64,000 nt of DNA from Heterobilharzia americana (Eukaryota; Platyhelminthes; Trematoda; Strigeidida; Schistosomatidae), in contig OX104134.1 of NCBI GenBank assembly GCA_944470555.2, positions 112,958,701 to 113,022,700 on the forward strand. The letters are read 5' to 3'. Below are positions 58,701-64,000 of the stretch, piece by piece; the stretch's first letter is position 1; every line of letters starts with the position of its first letter. The notes under the pieces were generated by a model. The model saw nothing but the letters and a program-made list of their open reading frames with translations, was not told the DNA's origin and did not search any database. Position numbers and translations under genes: made by a program.

Positions 58701-61700
58701 AACCTCGCCTGGTTAACTAGTTCACTAGTTACTAGCCGGTCCTAAGCCCGGGTAAACAGGGAAGGTTGGGAATAGGGCTAGCAACCCTACCCCCTAAAAC
58801 AAATCTAACCGCTAAACAAACTTCACAGCACAAACAAAATATAAAAAATAAAAACAAACTTATTCCTCACTGGAATCGGAGAGGCGAAATCACGCCAGTT
58901 GGTGAAAGCCTTGGGGGAGGCCAATTGGCCGATGTGTCTTCTCTCGATAAAAGCGAAAGTAAACGTGGGGACATGGAATGTCCTCACGATGTTTGAACCC
59001 AGCAAGGCAGCCCAGATTGCAAAAGAGATGAGAAGGTATAACATCGAAGTGCTTGGAATTTGCGAAAGCAGATGGAATGGAAGTGAATTCTCCAAACTGT
59101 CAACTGGACAATCAATAATCTACTCCGACATTGTCACACAGATGACAACCACGAGCACACTGAGTTTCGGAGTGGCTATCATGATGTCCCCAACAGCATC
59201 GAAGGCTCTCATGCAGTGGGAACCAATCTACTCCAGGATTATGACAGCAAGATTCAACTCGAAAGGAAGGAAAGACACAATCATACAATGCTACGCTACG
59301 CACCTACAAATAATGCACAGCAAGAGAAAAAGGAGGAATTCTACAGACAACTGCAATCAACATTGGACAAGACACCACCTCAGTTGGCGATATCAAAGTT
59401 CATTCTAATGGGCAGGGTGACATGAGTGCCAAAGTGGGAGAGGAAAACACAGGAAGAGAACTAACCATAGGCCAGAAGCGCTCGGTGAGGTGATGAACGA
59501 GAATGGAGAACTGTTTGTAGAATTCTGTGCATTCAACAATTTGGTGATTGGAGGCAGTGTGTTCAAGCACAAAGATATCCACAAAGCGACATGGATTTCA
59601 CCAGATGGACATACTAAAAATCAGATCGACTTTATCTCAATCTCAAGAAAATGGAGACGCAGTCTACTTGACACAAGGTCAAGAAGAGGAGCAGATGTAG
59701 GTTCAGACCACTATTTAGTGCAAGGAACCTTCTAAATCAAGTTAAAAGCCTTCAAGGAAGGTGGTGATAGACCTCAATTCAAGTACAACACTCGGAAACT
59801 GAAGGATGAAATTAGAAAAAAGAGATCTTCAAAGCAGCCATCAAGACAAAATGGGAGACATCGAGCAACATCCCTGAAGAAACCTGTGTGGAAGAACACT
59901 GGAACTCTTTGAAAGCTATGTGGAAAGAAACCTGCATAACTGGATAAGGAAGGGAGAAGAGAGAAGATAAGGAATGGAATGGATCTCAATGGATACATGG
60001 AAGCTGATAGAGGAGGGAGAGGAGGATGGTGAAGCAGAAGATAAACCAGTGCAAGGATGCTCAACAACAAGAGAAACTGAGTACAATGTACAAAACACTG
60101 GACAAAGAAGTGAGTAGTGCACACAAAGACAAAAGACACTTCTACGAAACACTGGCAAGTGAAGCAGAACAGGCTGCAGGTAAGAGAGACCTGACGACAT
60201 TGTATCAAATAACCAGGTTGATGTCTGGGAGGAGATCAACGCAGACGAAACCAATAAAAGATGATGACGGAAATTTAATTACGAAAGAAGAGAAACAAAG
60301 GGAACGATGGACTGACCACTTCAAAAGGCTCTTTAATCGACCACCACCTGCACTTCATCCAGAAATACCACCAGCGGCGCAGCCACAGAACTACAAGTTA
60401 ACATAAATCCTCCGACAAAAATGGAAGTCCTGAACGCCATAATGCTACTGAAATGCAGGAAAGCAGCAGGACCAGATGGAATCCCGCCAGAAGCACTGAA
60501 AACAGATGCAGAGACAACAGTGGACATGCTCACACCACACCACTATTGCAGAAGGTGTGGAAGGAAGGGAAGGTACCTGCTAACCGATTGGAAGAAGGGC
60601 TACCTTGTCAAATTCCCAAAGAAGGGAGACCTCAGTGTTTGCAAGAACTGGCGCGGAATCACTCTCCTGTCCACCCAAAGCAAGCAAAATATTAAGCCGC
60701 ATCATCCTGGAGAGACTAAAGGATTCACTGGATTCAAAACTACGACAGGAACAGGCTGGCTGCATTCAGGAAGCACAAATTATGTGCTGTCCAAACTGCA
60801 ACGCTACGTTTCGCATCATCATAGAACAGAGTATAGAATGGCAGTCAACTCAACTCTACCTCAACTTCATCGACTTTGAAAAGGCCTTCGACAGCGTTGA
60901 CCGAGAGGTAATTTAGATGCTGCTTCAATACTATGGAACACCGCAAACCTTTATCAGCCTCATTCAGCAACTATATGAAGATGCCACATGCCAAGCAATT
61001 CACAATGGGAAGTTCAGTGATGCTTTTGAAGTGAAGACAGGAGTGAAACAAGGTTGCCTACTATCCCTCATGATATTCCTGATCGTGGTCAACTGGATCA
61101 TGCAACAAACAGTGGGGAGCGAGAAGAGGGGGATACGCTGGACTGCGGAAAATAACCTAGAAGATCTGGATTTCGCCGATGACTTGTGTGGGATGTCACA
61201 CAAACTTGAAGATCTACAGGCAAAAACTAACAAGTTGACAGAAGACGCAGCGAAGACGGGACTTCAAGTGAATATAGAGGAGACAGAAGTGATGAAGATA
61301 CCGCACCACCACCATCAACAACAACAACAAACTCCAATCACTGTCAACGGGAGAAACTTAAAGGAAGTAACCTCCTTCACCTATCTAGGCAGCACTGTTT
61401 CAACTACAGGCGGCACAGACGAGGATGTCAAAACCAGTCAGGATCGGAAAAGCAAGACAGGCCTTCATTAGCCTGAAACCAGTGTGGAGATCTTCTGCAC
61501 TCAGCATGCGGAACAAGATACGGATTTTCAACACCAACGTCAAGTCAGTGCTTCTGTATGGTTCAGAGACTTGGCGCGTTGCGAAGGGGATTTCCAACAA
61601 ACTACAGACATTCATCAACAACTGCTTACGCTGGCTCGCTACTGAAGATCAGATGGCCAGAAAGAATAAGCAACAAGGAGCTCTGGCTGGGCAACGAACC

Positions 61701-62004
61701 AGCCAAGAACCTATCGCTGAACAAATATGCACTGGAAGGAAGTGGAGATGGATTGGGCATTCACTGAGAAGGCCGACTGGGGACATCACGCGTCAGGCCA
61801 GTTGCTCGAGTGGAACCCCGATGGGAAGCGACGAGTTGAGTGTCCCAGCTGAAAGTGACATGGAGGAGATGGTGCGAGGAGGAAATGAGAGCTTGTGGGC
61901 TGTCGTGGAGCCAGGTTTAAAAGATCTCAGAGAACAGAGGACACTGGAGACGTGCTACTGAAGCCCTATGTTCCACTAGGAACCCAAGGGACTAATAATA
62001 ATAA
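58701..62004 (+). mobile_element. SR2-like RTE retrotransposon, copy 4 (full length, frame-disrupted)
   Basis: The complete element is about 3.3 kb, from 'aacctcgcctggtt' to an AATAAT-type tail, with a 13-bp target-site duplication. The endonuclease region has 'VNVGTWNVLTMFEPSK' (58960-59005), 'ICESRWNGS', 'TWISPDGHTKNQIDF' (59590-59635) and 'RGADVGSDHYLV' (59685-59720). RT: 'AAGPDGIPPEALK' (60465-60505), 'FIDFEKAFDSVDREVI' ending in TAG at 60914, 'VKQGCLLS' (61040-61063) and FADD at 61171-61182. C-terminal domain: 'VKSVLLYGSETWRVAKG' and 'RKWRWIGHSLRRPTGDITRQA' (61540-61800). The frame is broken in the endonuclease and at three or more RT sites that are also broken in copies 1-3, so it was probably mobilised by proteins from another copy. 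Confidence 0.9.
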
Positions 62005-62017
62005 TAATTGTGACAAT
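62005..62017. repeat. Target-site duplication, 3' copy
   Basis: Exact repeat of 58688-58700. One or two bases may overlap the AATAAT tail, so the boundary is uncertain by a few bases. Confidence 0.8.
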
Positions 62018-63479
62018 GATAGACTAACAAACTATAGACCACTGTTTCGGAGCCTTATGTGGAGTGGAATTTCGTTCAAATTGTCGCTGAACCAACCACC
62101 TGCGGCTACTCTCCACCACTCCGTTCCCTTTGGTCATCAAAACTAGAAGTCATTTCGATAAATTAATTAGGAACTGATGTAAGATACAGTTAGCTGAACA
62201 GAAGATATCAATAAAACAAATTCTATTTCAAATTGAATTTCGAAATACGTAAAGCAATGTGTGTGTGTGAGAGAGAGAGGGAAAGAGAGAGAGTAAACTA
62301 GAGCAAATAAGTATCTAACCAAATGGGTTACAGTTAATCGATAAAAACAAACAAAATGAATCGAAAACCAAACAAATTACTGCTGGCAACAACAATAATA
62401 AAGATAACACTGATGAATATAAAAATCCTGTCTGTAAAAGTATAACCAGTTACTGGACAGGATCATATATTATGATATGCATACACGTTGCCTACGGCAT
62501 GAAATTATCTTAGGGGTAGGAAATATTCCGTATTCCGCATCATTTAATCATATCATATGAATAACAGTATTATGTACTATTGCTTGTCTGTATTTCCCCC
62601 TTACTTTTTGTATTTATCCCTATGACATAATTTATAGGAAATTTTAAGATGACTTCCACAATGTGACCGAAAAAATCCTCGTAGATTGAATGCAGGTTTC
62701 ACAGAATTTTCGGTGGTGTGGTAACCAGTTATATTTTACATCTATAAACCACTTCATCATATCTGAACATAGAGAAACAACGTCAACTCTACCTCTCCAA
62801 ACACTACTTTAGGACCAAATAGCAGTGGATAAACTACATCCGGAAAGTTTTAAATATTCATTACCTTCTTGTGACTGCTTTTCGCACTAAGGTAAAAGAA
62901 CAAAAGTGGATGCCTTGTGCTGGAGATGAATATAAAAAGTGAACTTATTCAGATGGCAAGTAAACCGAATGCCGAAAAACTTCCCAAACGTCATGCGGAA
63001 AAAAGTCGAATCTGTACAAAGAAATAGACCTGTTGCTCAGTAACTTCTCCATAGAAATGCATATTTTTTCGTAGATTCAACATAAGGTAAGAGACAACTA
63101 AAGTTTTTAAAAGTTGAACTGCTGAGTAGTAAAAAAGTCTTCACATACTCTTATACAAGAAAACGGATCATCATGGAAAGAATTCATACAACATACAATA
63201 ATATCATATTCAGACTCACTTCTACTCCAATATAATTTAAACGATTCAGATAATAACGCGTATTTCACTCTATATGGAAGGAATGAACCAGTGAACACGA
63301 TAGTGAGAGATAAAGAGACACAAAAATACTTCATCAATAAAACAAATCAAATCGGTTAATTCTAACCACCATCACAATCACCTATAAAATAAATAAAAAA
63401 CAGGGATTGAAATGTTACTCTTTTTTTATAGTGGAACACTTGTAAACACCTCGAATGTGTCAAGCATAAAGCGTATCTG
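62018..63479. other. No recognised gene; (GT)n(AG)n microsatellite
   Basis: AT-rich. A GT run followed by an interrupted AG run lies at 62261-62294. A 76-codon minus-strand frame near 63107-63337 has no recognisable motif. Confidence 0.4.
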
Positions 63480-63580
63480 CAACCCCAAGGGAACTGATGC
63501 CCCCTGTGGGATTCAAACCACCGTCATCCAGCATTGTAGTGAGCAACGTTACCACTGAGCTGTCCGGACCAACGTTAACC
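63480..63580 (-). mobile_element. tRNA-like sequence, probable SINE head of a second family
   Basis: The minus strand reads 'gtccggacagctcagtggtaacg' (box A, near 63572-63550) and 'ggtttgaatcccac' (box B, near 63516-63503). The boxes lie about 40-45 bases apart, close to a tRNA layout. The acceptor ends do not pair well, so a working tRNA gene is unlikely. It differs from the SINE copies at 30 and 57 kb. Confidence 0.6.
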
Positions 63581-63879
63581 GCCTGTAAGGGACTAGATTA
63601 TTTAGATTGATTGATTACTAGGGAACAAACAATTTCACGTTCTCAAGCTCTGAGTGTTGACCGAATTCTATCGACCATTTAGCAGTGTTAACAAGTTAGA
63701 AGAATATTCTGTTTACTGATTACGTTACATCCTAAAGCAGTACAATGTAAGTATTTACAGATCAGATCATCAATTTTGATGAAAGGTATTCAAGCTGTTA
63801 AAAATTTAAACAGATCACAAAAATTTATAAAACAATAAGACACACAAATAAAATCAAGGTAGAACCTTGCACACAATAG

Positions 63880-64000
63880 CATCGTCCAAGTTGCCACACT
63901 TCACAGTAGCATGCAAAGAACAAGAGGGTAGAGAAAGAGCAATATCAATGTAGTCATAGGTGCATAGGAGGAAAAGGAGTTTAAAAGTTAAGACAAGTGA
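63880..64000 (-). mobile_element. LINE-X 3' end, cut by the window edge
   Basis: 'gttgccacacttcacagtagcatgcaaagaa' followed by 'gtgcataggagg' matches 34430-34500 and 150-190. On the minus strand it is the 3' end of LINE-X. The rest of the element would lie beyond 64000. Confidence 0.6.

Noticed and set aside
63480..63580. Functional tRNA gene
   Set aside because: Box A and B are good, but the acceptor stem does not pair convincingly and the sequence continues as a SINE-like body.

Overview
The window looks like repeat-rich nuclear DNA of a blood fluke, genus Schistosoma. The reasons are several copies of an RTE-type non-LTR retrotransposon matching the SR2 family, CR1-type elements, Penelope-like elements with a GIY-YIG domain, tRNA-derived SINEs, and a proteasome gene with 36-38 bp introns near its 5' end. 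The species cannot be fixed by reading alone. No operons, CRISPR arrays, rRNA genes or prokaryotic features are visible.

Only two host genes are recognised. A complete proteasome beta-2 (beta4) gene lies on the + strand at 27984-30174 with four exons encoding 201 residues. The 3' exon of a G12/13-class G-protein alpha subunit lies on the - strand at 32403-33139. It has an apparent one-base deletion inside the DVGGQ (G3) motif and a Ser-rich insert before the C-terminal helix.

Layout. At 1-5340 there are remnants of one non-LTR family on both strands, recognised by an 'LRWLGHVLRM'-type C-terminal module and a shared 3' end; it is called LINE-X here. At 6790-10362 there are two CR1-like elements and an SR2 tail (-). 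At 10363-14139 there is SR2 copy 1 (-) with a duplicated flank. At 17080-18430 there is a third CR1-like remnant (-). At 24008-27264 there is SR2 copy 2 (+) between 140-bp direct repeats. Then come PSMB2 and the G-alpha exon. At 33.7-37.5 kb there are LINE-X remnants and an old SR2 copy 5 (-). At 38.4-46.7 kb there are two interleaved inverted repeats around SR2 copy 3 (+). At 46.9-48.5 kb there is a decayed Penelope-like element (-). At 52.9-54.6 kb there is a nearly intact Penelope-like element (-), followed by LINE-X (-) to 56.6 kb. At 58701-62004 there is a full-length SR2 copy 4 (+) with a 13-bp target-site duplication.

The main observation is that SR2 copies 1-4 share reading-frame lesions while differing elsewhere in a patchwork. 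Copy 4 nevertheless has the hallmarks of a genuine insertion. This suggests a defective SR2 lineage spread in trans and by duplication or gene conversion. A 1.46-kb inverted duplication carries the sequence immediately upstream of PSMB2 to a site 16 kb away.
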